Shown here: one piece after another, positions 28,822-38,271 of the stretch
How the letters are laid out: each line of letters begins with the position of its first letter
How positions within the stretch are numbered: the stretch's first letter is position 1
Assembly: GCA_913043255.1 (NCBI GenBank)
Contig: CAJWLK010000002.1
Span: 186,001 to 250,000, forward strand
Length of the DNA stretch: 64,000 nucleotides
Direction: 5' to 3'
Source: an uncultured Gemmatimonadota bacterium
Lineage (GTDB): Bacteria; Gemmatimonadota; Gemmatimonadetes; Palauibacterales; Palauibacteraceae
Program-made: the position numbers and the translations under genes
Notes under the pieces: model-generated
The model's database searches: none
Told to the model about the DNA's origin: nothing
The model's input: the letters and a program-made list of their open reading frames with translations, nothing else

Positions 28822-29412
28822 CTACAAACTCGCTTTATCGCGCATGTCATCATTACTCGAACTCACGGGTTGCATTAGTTCGCGCATTCGGGCTCGAGCT
28901 TTGTGTAACTGTGATTTCGACGTGCCGGGAGAACAGCTAAGTGACCGAGCAATTTCCTGGTGGGTCCAGCCCTCAACATCATGTAGGACTAAGACACGGC
29001 GATATCCTGGGGGCAGTTGATCAATCGCTTGTATCAAAACATGCCTTGCGACAATCACGTCGTCCTGAGCTTTCGTGATACGTGGAAGATTGGCTCCAGC
29101 TTCTACGGAGCTTCTCTTCGATGAACGCCGCAAATGATTGAGTGCTACATTGGTCGCCAAACGGTACAACCAGGTCCCAAATGCAGCTTCACCCCTGAAT
29201 AACTCAAGTTTCTCGAACGCCCGGACCCAAGCTTCTTGTGAAAGATCTTCAGCAAGCTGATCGTTTCCTACTAAACGACGTACAGCGGTATATACTCGAC
29301 GTGCGTGAAGTTCATGCAGTTCACCCATCGCGGAGCGGTCACCTGCTTTTGCTCTGGTGATCAGATTGTCTTCTTCCACGCAGTTCCTCGCTACACTGCT
29401 CTCCGACATCAC
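28822..29412 (-). CDS. ECF-type RNA polymerase sigma factor
   Basis: DLSQEAWVRAFEKLELFRGEAAFGTWLYRLATNVALNHLRR and VLVLHDVEGWTHQEIARSLSCSPGTSKSQLHKARARMREL. Confidence 0.93.
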   Translation of the reverse strand: MMSESSVARNCVEEDNLITRAKAGDRSAMGELHELHARRVYTAVRRLVGNDQLAEDLSQEAWVRAFEKLELFRGEAAFGTWLYRLATNVALNHLRRSSKRSSVEAGANLPRITKAQDDVIVARHVLIQAIDQLPPGYRRVLVLHDVEGWTHQEIARSLSCSPGTSKSQLHKARARMRELMQPVSSSNDDMRDKASL

Positions 29413-30299
29413 TCCGTTGGATACCTCGATCCCATCACAGGTTGCCTAGGGCCGAAAAACCCAAAGAGTCTTCGGTCGAATCTCCAGATCAAAACGGCCA
29501 ACGCAAACCCGGCCAACGCATCGATTGCATAATGGAACCGCCCATAGACGGTACCTAAAGCAAGGGCGATCTCCGGAATGATCAAAAGCCAGAACCATCG
29601 TGCATCTTCGCGTGCTGCACCCAGAACAGCCGCTAGAGATGCTGCAATATGAGAACTCGGGAAAGCGGCACCCTTAGAAGAGCCACTCTCTAAAATCGTG
29701 TGCACCAACCCATAAAATGCACCCTCGCTAATTGGTCCTTCAATCCGCGCAAACTCATACCGAGGTCCGGCAACTGGGAAAACCATAAAAATCAAATAGC
29801 AAGCAAAAAATGCGGTGGCGACTACAAACGCGGTGCGGTGTAGCGCTGCAAAACCTTTGGTACAAAAAACCCCAATCAGCGCTATCGGGACTATACCGTA
29901 GTACCCAAAATAAGCGAGGTGAAGCACTTCGGAGAAAGGCAGCCACGGTAACGCGGAACTAAGCTCAATGCTGGGTTGACCCCCAAAAATTTTGGCATCC
30001 CAACTTTGTACTAACCCATCGAAAAAACTTTCCGTAAAAAAACGATTCAGCGTAGCAATTTCGGCATATAAAACGGGCGCCAACGCCACTGGATACGAGA
30101 CTCTTAGAAAACCGAGAAGGCCGTTTTCCGGGCGCCAGCGTGCCAGTGGCGTAATCGCCAGATAAGCGACCGCATGGATTCCGGCGATGACTAACCCCGT
30201 CATCCCACCAAAAACTACAGCAAAGATGGCGGTAACTCCCAAATAAACCCGAGTTAGCCGATCAACCGGCAATAATCCCTGAGCGTCTGTCACATCCAT
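29409..30299 (-). CDS. PAP2 superfamily membrane protein (Aur1/Ipt1-like PAP2_3 type)
   Basis: AAFPSSHIAASLAAVLG and YGRFHYAIDALAGFALA; multi-TM; ATG at 30299 overlaps upstream stop. Confidence 0.8.
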   Translation of the reverse strand: MDVTDAQGLLPVDRLTRVYLGVTAIFAVVFGGMTGLVIAGIHAVAYLAITPLARWRPENGLLGFLRVSYPVALAPVLYAEIATLNRFFTESFFDGLVQSWDAKIFGGQPSIELSSALPWLPFSEVLHLAYFGYYGIVPIALIGVFCTKGFAALHRTAFVVATAFFACYLIFMVFPVAGPRYEFARIEGPISEGAFYGLVHTILESGSSKGAAFPSSHIAASLAAVLGAAREDARWFWLLIIPEIALALGTVYGRFHYAIDALAGFALAVLIWRFDRRLFGFFGPRQPVMGSRYPTE

Positions 30300-31285
30300 C
30301 CCGCTTGGCGATACCAAACAAACGTACGCGACATCCCGTCGTTCAGCTCCACTCGTGGCTTCCAACCTTCAAGGAGCCTTCCCGCCTCTTCAATGTCACA
30401 TGTCCATGAATGGTGGCCGATGTCTCGTACTTTTTTCCGGTCCACCGCCGGCAATCTGCCCACAAGTTTAGCCCCAAGCTCGGACACGAGACCCGCCGCC
30501 CTGAGAAAGGCCATGGGTACTCGAACCACGCGCACTCCATCTCCAACCGCAGCTCCCACCACCTGCGCCAAATCCTCCCATCGATGTTTTTGAGCTCCTG
30601 CTATCTCGACCGGCTTATCCACCGTCGGTGCTTCTATTGCTGCGACAGTTGCCGTCACAACATCTGAAACGTAGGCCGGTTGAAGTGGCACCTCGCTTCG
30701 CGGGACTACCACCCACCCTCGCCTTGCCATCTGAAACAAAGGTAGGAGTGCCGAGTCGCGTGCTCCATAAATACCACCCGGTCGGAGAACAAAAGTCGCC
30801 ATATCGCCTTTATTTTCCTCTAACCATCGCTCGCCCAAGAGTTTAGAACGACCATAGGGAGTCACAGGTCCACGCGCGCCATCCGGTCCACGCGCTGCGA
30901 GACTGCTGATATATACAAACCGAGCAACCCCTGCAGCGGAGGCAGCTTTCGCCAATTCTGCAGTACCCGCTGCATTCACCGCCATAAACTCATCTTCATT
31001 GCGTGCACTTGTTAGCCCACCGCAGTGAATCACAACCTCAACGCCCTCGAGAGCTTTGGCTGGCGTTACACTTCCTTCAATAGATCTAGGCTCTTCGGCT
31101 GCACTAGACTGTAAAGCCTGCCTGGCTGTACCCAAATCCAGTTCAACAGTTTCCACATCAACGGAATCGATCCACCTCCTATTGCTCGTTCGTCGAACAC
31201 TGCACCGGACCTTATGACCATTTTTCACCAATGCTTCAGCAATATGGCTGCCGAGAAAACCTGTTGCCCCCGTTAGGAAAATCAT
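30290..31285 (-). CDS. NAD-dependent epimerase/dehydratase (CerR-like candidate)
   Basis: MIFLTGATGFLGSHIAEALVKNG Rossmann, YGRSKLLGE (YxxxK); next to Spt-like gene. Confidence 0.85.
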   Translation of the reverse strand: MIFLTGATGFLGSHIAEALVKNGHKVRCSVRRTSNRRWIDSVDVETVELDLGTARQALQSSAAEEPRSIEGSVTPAKALEGVEVVIHCGGLTSARNEDEFMAVNAAGTAELAKAASAAGVARFVYISSLAARGPDGARGPVTPYGRSKLLGERWLEENKGDMATFVLRPGGIYGARDSALLPLFQMARRGWVVVPRSEVPLQPAYVSDVVTATVAAIEAPTVDKPVEIAGAQKHRWEDLAQVVGAAVGDGVRVVRVPMAFLRAAGLVSELGAKLVGRLPAVDRKKVRDIGHHSWTCDIEEAGRLLEGWKPRVELNDGMSRTFVWYRQAGWM

Positions 31286-31308
31286 GGTAAAGCGATAAAG
31301 TAAAGCAC

Positions 31309-32454
31309 TTATAAGGGAATTTCATAGAGGCGGTAGGTGCGGTACATCTGACCCCCAAGACGCTTGATTGAGGCGTTCATCTTGTCATTATCCTCAAGAA
31401 TCCAAGACTGCTCCCCCTGTGTGATCCCAACCTCTCTTCCAGCTCGAATCAGGCCGAGATAAAGCAGAACATCGATCCCCTTCCCACGCCACTCCTCTAC
31501 AAGCCCAAGAATGATCACCCGCATCCAGTTGATACGGCGCTTTGCGATGAGCGCCTTAAAAATACCAAAAGGCCATAGCTTGCCATCCATCTTCTTGAGA
31601 ACCTGGTTGAAGTCTGGTAAGGCTAGTGCAAAACCAATTGGTACCCCGTCTGAATCTTCAACAAACAAGGCAAGCTTCGGTTCCAAGATCGGTTTGAGTT
31701 CAGCTGCCATATGATCAATCTCTTCATCCGTCATGGGTACAAAACCCCAGTTCTTCTCCCATGCCGCATTATAGATCGACCTGACCGTCTCCAACTCTGT
31801 ATCGAACTTAGCCATGTCGAACGACCGCATCGTGATGCCATAGCGGCGTGTTACAAGTTTTTCTCCTCGCAACAAGTACCCCATGTCCATTTGATCGTCC
31901 ATTTGCCAGGCATAGAGATCTTTTACTTTTGTGAGACCACACGCTTTCAAAAGGTTGGGATAATACTTGGGGTTGTATGCCATCATGACGGACGGCGGAC
32001 CTGGTTCACCATCCACAAGCAAACCACATGTCTCGTTTGTGGAGAAGCTCGTCGGACCTCGCATGATCTTGAGATCACGGAAACGGAGCCATTCTCGAAC
32101 TATATCGAAAAGGGCCGCCGCCACCTCAACATCGTCCACACATTCAAACCATCCGAAGAAACCCACCGGTTCCTCATGAAACGTTTCATGATTACGGTTA
32201 CGAATAGCGCATATTCGCCCAACAGGTACCGAACCCCGAAGTGCCAGAAATGGCTGTGCCTCCGAGTGCTTATGAAAAGGATGTTTTTCATGATCGAAAG
32301 CATTTCGCACATCTGACTTCAGCGGAGGAACCCAATGCGGATCGTCACCATAGATAGACCAAGGCAAGGCGATGAACTGGTTTAGTTCTTCTCGCGTCAC
32401 GACCGGGATCACTGTGAGTGCAGACGAAGGATGCGACGTCATGAGGTTGCCCAC
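31309..32454 (-). CDS. YghO-like GNAT-fold N-acyltransferase (bacterial ceramide synthase candidate)
   Basis: FIALPWSIYGDDPHWVPPL...PVGRICAIRN...GFFGWFEC...MRGPTSFSTNETCGLLVDG typical of the YghO-like family; next to Spt-like gene. Confidence 0.7.
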   Translation of the reverse strand: MGNLMTSHPSSALTVIPVVTREELNQFIALPWSIYGDDPHWVPPLKSDVRNAFDHEKHPFHKHSEAQPFLALRGSVPVGRICAIRNRNHETFHEEPVGFFGWFECVDDVEVAAALFDIVREWLRFRDLKIMRGPTSFSTNETCGLLVDGEPGPPSVMMAYNPKYYPNLLKACGLTKVKDLYAWQMDDQMDMGYLLRGEKLVTRRYGITMRSFDMAKFDTELETVRSIYNAAWEKNWGFVPMTDEEIDHMAAELKPILEPKLALFVEDSDGVPIGFALALPDFNQVLKKMDGKLWPFGIFKALIAKRRINWMRVIILGLVEEWRGKGIDVLLYLGLIRAGREVGITQGEQSWILEDNDKMNASIKRLGGQMYRTYRLYEIPL

Positions 32455-32503
32455 ATTGTGAGGCGTTCTAGCTGATCGGTCGCACGCTTACGCACCCGAT
32501 CCG

Positions 32504-33754
32504 TCAGACGATGTCGAGTTTTTTAGCTACGTGGTGGACCTGGTCAAGTACAAAATCAAGTTCTTCGTCAGTGTGAGTCGCCATATAGCTCGTCCGCAGA
32601 CGACCCTGGCCTTCGGGAACTGCTGGGGGCACAACTGGATTGGCAAACACCCCTGCCTCAAACAGTGCTCGTCCAAACTGAAGGGTCTTCTCCATAGGGC
32701 CGATAAGAATTGGCACGATCGGAGTCTCGGTGGGTCCGATGTCAAACCCAATTGATTTGAACCCTTCCATCATTTTGTACGTGTTTGCCCACAACCGTTC
32801 ACGCCGCTCTGGCTCTGAACGAATGATCTCGAGGGCTTTGAGCACCGTTGCTACCGATGCCGGCGGCATACTCGCACTAAACATCAAGGCTCGCGCATGA
32901 TTCCGAAGATAATCAATCACATCGGCCTTTCCGGCACAGAACCCTCCGATCGAAGCAAATGATTTCGAGAAAGTTCCGAGGATAAGGTCGACCTCATCCG
33001 TTAGGCCCCAGTGTTCGGCCGTCCCGGCTCCGGTTTCGCCAAGAACACCAACGGCATGCGCATCATCAACGACAAGAGCCGCCCCAAACTCACGTTTAAG
33101 CGCGACCAATGCCGGAAGGTCGGCGATGTCACCCTCCATACTGAAAACACCGTCGATAGCAATTAGCTTTCCACGTTCCGGCTTGTCAGCTTGTAGCATC
33201 CTATGGAGACTTGTGTAGTCTCCGTGGTTGAAGCGCTGCACGCGGCCCAGACCCAAACGGACACCGTCTTGAATGCTCGCGTGATCAAGCTTATCCACAT
33301 ATACGGTGTCACTGCGTCCTATCAATGCACCTAACGTTCCCACATTGGTCTGATATCCAGTGGAAAATACCAATGCCGCTTCCATGCCCACGAAATCTGC
33401 CAACTCTTCTTCAAGACGATCATGTAGATCAAGGTTTCCGTTCAGAAAACGACTTCCTGTATTCCCGCTACCAAATGTGTCCAGTGCATCACGTGCAGCT
33501 TCGAGAATTCGTGGGTCGTGTGTGAGCCCCATGTAATTATTAGAGCCCACCATGATCTTCTTTTCCCCTTCGATCACTACATAGGTATCATGCGATTCCT
33601 CGATGGGCATAAAGTAGGGGTAGAGCCCAATTGCCCGCAGTTCACGCGCACGCGTGAACGCTAGACATTTGGCGAAGATCTCCGGCAGCGGGCTGGCGGC
33701 TGCAAGCAGAGGCTCCGAATGCGATCTGGCGGCCTGAGGTGTGCTATTAGTCAC
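32504..33754 (-). CDS. alpha-oxoamine synthase (serine palmitoyltransferase/KBL-like)
   Basis: GSNNYMGLTHDPR, GSGNTGSRFLNGNLDLHDRLEEELADF, DDAHAVGVLGETGAGTAEH, GTFSKSFASIGGFCAG. Confidence 0.88.
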   Translation of the reverse strand: MTNSTPQAARSHSEPLLAAASPLPEIFAKCLAFTRARELRAIGLYPYFMPIEESHDTYVVIEGEKKIMVGSNNYMGLTHDPRILEAARDALDTFGSGNTGSRFLNGNLDLHDRLEEELADFVGMEAALVFSTGYQTNVGTLGALIGRSDTVYVDKLDHASIQDGVRLGLGRVQRFNHGDYTSLHRMLQADKPERGKLIAIDGVFSMEGDIADLPALVALKREFGAALVVDDAHAVGVLGETGAGTAEHWGLTDEVDLILGTFSKSFASIGGFCAGKADVIDYLRNHARALMFSASMPPASVATVLKALEIIRSEPERRERLWANTYKMMEGFKSIGFDIGPTETPIVPILIGPMEKTLQFGRALFEAGVFANPVVPPAVPEGQGRLRTSYMATHTDEELDFVLDQVHHVAKKLDIV

Positions 33755-33984
33755 AATTCAAAGCTAAGCAAAGTTCACAGTTTTGGGCAAGCAAACCAAG
33801 GTGTCAGTTCAATCTCTCGGAGATTATAGCCCTCTCCTCCTCTTTAGATGAACTCGAGAAATTTCGTTCCTTGATCATAAGCCCTATCGCGGCCCAAGGC
33901 AGCTCAGTTCACCTTACAAGGGCCTGAAGGCCCGAGGCACCGTCGGGAGAAGTAAGATACTTTCGGCCCATCGACGGCCTAATC

Positions 33985-35481
33985 GTGAACCCGGAGCAAG
34001 CCGGCTTGGGAAGACAAGACTTGTATGACATAGTTGTGATCGGAGGGGGGCCCGCAGGGCTAGTAACGGCTGCAGGTTCCTCAGGCTTAGGGGCAAACGT
34101 TGCTCTCATTGAACGAGACCGCCTAGGTGGTGACTGTTTGTGGACTGGGTGCGTGCCATCAAAGGCTCTTATCGCTTCGGCACGCTTGGCTAAACACTTT
34201 CGTGAGGCAGAAGCGTTTGGGCTGCCAGCGGTCACAGTTGACCTTCCCGATCATGTTGTAATGGAAAGTGTTCGAAATATTCGAGCGCGAATACAGGTAC
34301 ACGATGACCCTGAACGTTTTCGTGCTATGGGAGTCAACGTTGTTGAGGGTTCAGCTCGCTTCGTAACCTCCCATGAAGTAGAAGTCGGGGACCAGAGAAT
34401 CCGTGGCCGTCGGTTTTTGATCGCCACTGGATCCCGGCCCGCTGTGCCGCCAATCGAAGGGCTGGCAGGAGCAGGATATTTTACGCATGCGGAAGCATTT
34501 GATCGCGACACCATCCCCGCAACATTGGCTGTGATCGGCGGAGGACCTATCGGGGTCGAGCTCGCTCAAGCATTCCAACGACTGGGCAGCGACGTAACAA
34601 TAATAGAGACGCTAGATCGCATCATGGCGCGGGAAGAACCCGAACTTACCGAACACCTTACCAAACAACTAAAGCAAGAAGGCATACGCATTCTCACGCG
34701 ACACGTTGCCACACGGGTGGACCGACGGGGGACTCAGCGAAGCATTACAATAAAAACTGTAAGTCCTAAGCTAGCCGATGCAGATGTTGGGTCACAAAAA
34801 ACAGAGATCCTAGAAGTAGATGAGATACTAGTCGCGACCGGACGTCTACCAAACACGGAAGGCCTTGGACTTGAGACTGTGGGGATCAAGACTGAGAACG
34901 GATGGCTAACGGTCGATTCGAAACTCCGCACGTCAGAAAAACACGTTTTTGGAGCGGGCGATGTGACGGGTCGTTTTCTCTTTACACACGTTGCCGACCA
35001 CCAAGCGCGTACGGTCGTCCAAAACGCACTCTTCCCTGTTCGGACCAACATTAAATATGACGTGATACCATGGTGCACATTTACAGATCCTGAGCTTGCG
35101 CACGTCGGAATGACGGAACACGAAGCTAGGGACCAATACGGTTCTGAAGTCTCAATCCATTTGTACGACCTGGCTGATTTGGATCGTGTGATCGTTGATC
35201 GAGCACCTGTCGGCTGTGTAAAGATTGTCACCCGTAGGGGGGGGAGAATCCTCGGTGGCCATATTCTGGGACCAACCGCCGGCACCATGATTTCCGAAAT
35301 CGCTTTAGCCATGGAGGCAGGTGTCAGACTCGGATCAATCTCCTCGTTGGTGCATCCGTATCCGACAATGAGCGAAGGAGTTCGTCGTACAGCCGATGCC
35401 TATCGAAGATCACAACTAACAGGGTGGAAAAAATCGCTACTCGAAATAGCCTTGCGAGTCGGTCGTGTCTGGCCTGCGTAA
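33985..35481 (+). CDS. FAD-dependent pyridine nucleotide-disulfide oxidoreductase (mercuric reductase/dihydrolipoamide dehydrogenase-like)
   Basis: GGGPAGLVTA, GGDCLWTGCVPSKALIASA redox Cys pair, GAGDVTGRFLFTHVADHQA. Confidence 0.9.
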   Translation: MNPEQAGLGRQDLYDIVVIGGGPAGLVTAAGSSGLGANVALIERDRLGGDCLWTGCVPSKALIASARLAKHFREAEAFGLPAVTVDLPDHVVMESVRNIRARIQVHDDPERFRAMGVNVVEGSARFVTSHEVEVGDQRIRGRRFLIATGSRPAVPPIEGLAGAGYFTHAEAFDRDTIPATLAVIGGGPIGVELAQAFQRLGSDVTIIETLDRIMAREEPELTEHLTKQLKQEGIRILTRHVATRVDRRGTQRSITIKTVSPKLADADVGSQKTEILEVDEILVATGRLPNTEGLGLETVGIKTENGWLTVDSKLRTSEKHVFGAGDVTGRFLFTHVADHQARTVVQNALFPVRTNIKYDVIPWCTFTDPELAHVGMTEHEARDQYGSEVSIHLYDLADLDRVIVDRAPVGCVKIVTRRGGRILGGHILGPTAGTMISEIALAMEAGVRLGSISSLVHPYPTMSEGVRRTADAYRRSQLTGWKKSLLEIALRVGRVWPA

Positions 35482-35514
35482 GGTTTGAGCGGTACGAGAC
35501 ACGATCATTGATCA

Positions 35515-36351
35515 CTAGGAGACACGCGAAGTTCCTGTATAAACATTAAATCCTTCCTCCTTGGCAAACCCAACTAGGGTCATACCGAACTCGCTCGCCA
35601 CATCCACCGCGAGGCTCGAAGGGGCACCGACTGCTACAATAACAGCAATACCTGCCATTAGAGCTTTTTGCATAATCTCGAATGAAGCTCGACCACTGAC
35701 TGCGAGAACCGATTCCTTGATCGGCAAACCGTCTTCGAGAAACCGGTTCCCAATCACTTTGTCCAGCGCGTTGTGCCGACCCACATCTTCACGGAGAATT
35801 TGGATGTCCCCGTCAGCGTTGAACAACCCCGCTGCGTGGAGGCCTCCGGTGCGTTCAAATATTTGTTGCCCTTCTCTAAGCACGCTTGGTAATGTTTGGA
35901 TTACCTGACTCTTAATCACAGGCCCATCCTCAATAAGAGACGTGCACCCTTGTATCTCGATCGCCTCCAGTGACGCCTTTCCACATACTCCGCAGCTCGA
36001 GGTGGTATAAAAGTTTCGAGTCAGATCAGTGGGGTTGAAACTCGCACCCTCACTTAGCTGCACAGTCATAACATTGTATTCCTGGACATCCACATTGGTG
36101 CAGTATCGAAGATCCAAAACATCGGACCGCCGTTGAATCAAACCTTCCGAGAAGAGGAATCCGGTGGTAAGGTCAAAGTCGTCGCCTGGGGTACGCATGG
36201 TAACGGCTACCTGGTGCTCGTCACCTTGCGGTGTAGCCAAGCGGATCTCGAGTGGTTCCTCAACCGCTACCGCATCTCGGCGATTGCGGGATGATTTTCC
36301 AGCAAAACGATTGACGTCTATGCGCACCATGCTGCGACGAGGAGAGATCAT
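35515..36351 (-). CDS. fdhD: formate dehydrogenase accessory sulfurtransferase FdhD
   Basis: EEPLEIRL, RTPGDDFDLTTGFLFSEGLI, TTSSCGVCGKASLEAI, REDVGRHNALDKVIG. Confidence 0.93.
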   Translation of the reverse strand: MISPRRSMVRIDVNRFAGKSSRNRRDAVAVEEPLEIRLATPQGDEHQVAVTMRTPGDDFDLTTGFLFSEGLIQRRSDVLDLRYCTNVDVQEYNVMTVQLSEGASFNPTDLTRNFYTTSSCGVCGKASLEAIEIQGCTSLIEDGPVIKSQVIQTLPSVLREGQQIFERTGGLHAAGLFNADGDIQILREDVGRHNALDKVIGNRFLEDGLPIKESVLAVSGRASFEIMQKALMAGIAVIVAVGAPSSLAVDVASEFGMTLVGFAKEEGFNVYTGTSRVS

Positions 36352-36435
36352 ACTCGAAGTTACACACGTCCCCGCGAGTGCGTCGAGATGTGAGTTATCG
36401 TTGCCGGCACAGGCCTCTCCCAGTAACTATCCGAC

Positions 36436-38097
36436 ATGAAGAGGCCTTCTGATGGGGAACTGCTGGCCGCCTGGCGCGACGAGCCTGCCCCACTACTTCC
36501 GTTGCTGCACGCGTTTCACCAATGCGATGGGCATCTATCTGAGAAAACCCTTCGGGCCATCTCAGCTGATCTCGGAATCCCAATTGCAGACCTATTTGGA
36601 ACGGTAACATTTTACCATCACTTCGCCCGAACACCTGGAGGACGGGAGAAACCACGGGTCTGTGTCGGTCCAATCTGTGCGTTACGCGGAGCTCAAGAGA
36701 TTGTAGATAGGCTAGATGGTGCTACCACGATGCCCTGCCCAGGTCGATGCGACCAACCCGTTCCCGTCCTTGATGGCGACACAATACTTTGTGGTGACAC
36801 TCCGGCGACTCTCACAAATGTCGATTCACCCCTTCCACCGGAAAGCCCCGACGAAATAGAAGAGTGTGTCTTCGCCCAAATCAGAACACCTGGGCGGGCC
36901 GGACTCGCTGGGTATCGTGAGACGGGCGGTTATGAGGGGCTGGCACGCGCTCTTACAGGTTCTCCTCAAGATCTTCTTGAATCAATTGACGCCAGCGGGC
37001 TCGCGGGCCGGGGGGGAGCAGGATTCCCAACTGGAAGAAAGTGGAGGGCCGTTGCCGAAGCCGAGGGAGAACCCAAGACGATTGTATGTAATGCCGACGA
37101 GGGTGAGCCCGGCTGCTTCAAGGATCGGACACTGATGGACTATGATCCTCACGCAGTCATTGAGGGCATGTTGGCGGCTGGTTTCGCAACCGGGGCCACC
37201 CGAGGGTTCATCTATTTACGCTACGAGTACCCTGAGACGCAGAACATTCTGGAGCGTGCGATCGAAGAAGCCCGGGCTGAAGGATTGCTGGGCAGTGAGG
37301 CGTTCGGGCCGGGCCGCCCATTCGATCTGTGGGTGCGACGAGGCGCAGGAGCATACATTTGTGGGGAAGAGACTTCTCTGCTTAACAGCCTCGAAGGTAA
37401 ACACCCTTTCCCACGCAACCGTCCTCCATTCCCGGTAACCCACGGGTATGAGAATCTCCCTACTGTAGTTAACAACGTGGAGACGCTTGCTTCGATCCCC
37501 CACATTCTCAGCAAGGGACCGGATTGGTACCGAAACCTAGCCATAGGCGATCACGCCGGAACTAAAGTCATCAGCCTTTCCGGCGACATCAGGCGACCAG
37601 GAAATTATGAAGTCCCGCTTGGCTTCCCACTTCAAGTGTTGCTTCAGGACTGGGCAGGAGGTGCACTAGGAGATCGAGATATCCAAGCGGTTACCATGGC
37701 AGGGCTCTCTGGAGGATTTCTCGCAAAAGACGATCTTGATGTCACTCTCGACGAACCAAGCATTAGAGCGAAAGAATCGTTTCTGGGAGCAGGCGGCATC
37801 ATGGTATTCGATGATTCGCGCGATATGGTTGAGGTAGCACATGCTGCGATGGAATTCTTCGCTGAGGAGTCGTGTGGGAAATGTTTCCCTTGTCGCATAG
37901 GAACCCACCGACTGACCGAGCGACTTTCGGGTGGTGGGCCCTCTGACCTTGGCGACTGGGTCGACGAAGTCACAGATCTGGGTCAAACTATGAAACAGAC
38001 GAGTGCCTGCGGTTTAGGCCAGGCAGCCCCTCTAATCACTGAAAGTCTCTTACGGTACTTCCCTGATCAGGTTGCGGCGCGCGTCGAAAATCGATGA
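36436..38097 (+). CDS. formate dehydrogenase NAD-binding subunit, fused NuoE-like + NuoF-like
   Basis: N-terminal [2Fe-2S] thioredoxin-like domain (VCVGPICALRGAQEI...MPCPGRCDQ) then NuoF-like GRGGAGFPTGRKW, CNADEGEPGCFKDR, GAYICGEETSLLNSLEG, SCGKCFPCRIGT. Confidence 0.9.
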   Translation: MKRPSDGELLAAWRDEPAPLLPLLHAFHQCDGHLSEKTLRAISADLGIPIADLFGTVTFYHHFARTPGGREKPRVCVGPICALRGAQEIVDRLDGATTMPCPGRCDQPVPVLDGDTILCGDTPATLTNVDSPLPPESPDEIEECVFAQIRTPGRAGLAGYRETGGYEGLARALTGSPQDLLESIDASGLAGRGGAGFPTGRKWRAVAEAEGEPKTIVCNADEGEPGCFKDRTLMDYDPHAVIEGMLAAGFATGATRGFIYLRYEYPETQNILERAIEEARAEGLLGSEAFGPGRPFDLWVRRGAGAYICGEETSLLNSLEGKHPFPRNRPPFPVTHGYENLPTVVNNVETLASIPHILSKGPDWYRNLAIGDHAGTKVISLSGDIRRPGNYEVPLGFPLQVLLQDWAGGALGDRDIQAVTMAGLSGGFLAKDDLDVTLDEPSIRAKESFLGAGGIMVFDDSRDMVEVAHAAMEFFAEESCGKCFPCRIGTHRLTERLSGGGPSDLGDWVDEVTDLGQTMKQTSACGLGQAAPLITESLLRYFPDQVAARVENR

Positions 38098-38168
38098 GAA
38101 GCTTCCGCTTTTTCCTTTTTAAATCAATAAAACACCCATGACTTTTCGGCTTTAGACGGGGCCAAAAC

Positions 38169-38210
38169 GCTACGCGAAGGTGCACGCGGCCCGAGATCCG
38201 CGTGCGTAGC
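38169..38210 (+). other. predicted stem-loop in the 5' leader of the formate dehydrogenase alpha gene
   Basis: GCACGCGG (38182-38189) / CCGCGTGC (38198-38205) with outer GCTAC/GTAGC (38169-38173 / 38206-38210). Confidence 0.4.
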
Positions 38211-38271
38211 ACACCGATAGTCACCATCTTTACTGGGCACCTTAGCCCGATCCACCTGCGATGGAGGAACT

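Noticed and set aside
33920-33933. GGGCCTGAAGGCCC hairpin before the 33985 oxidoreductase
   Set aside because: Two-nt loop, no poly-T, common-length palindrome; not enough to call a terminator or operator.
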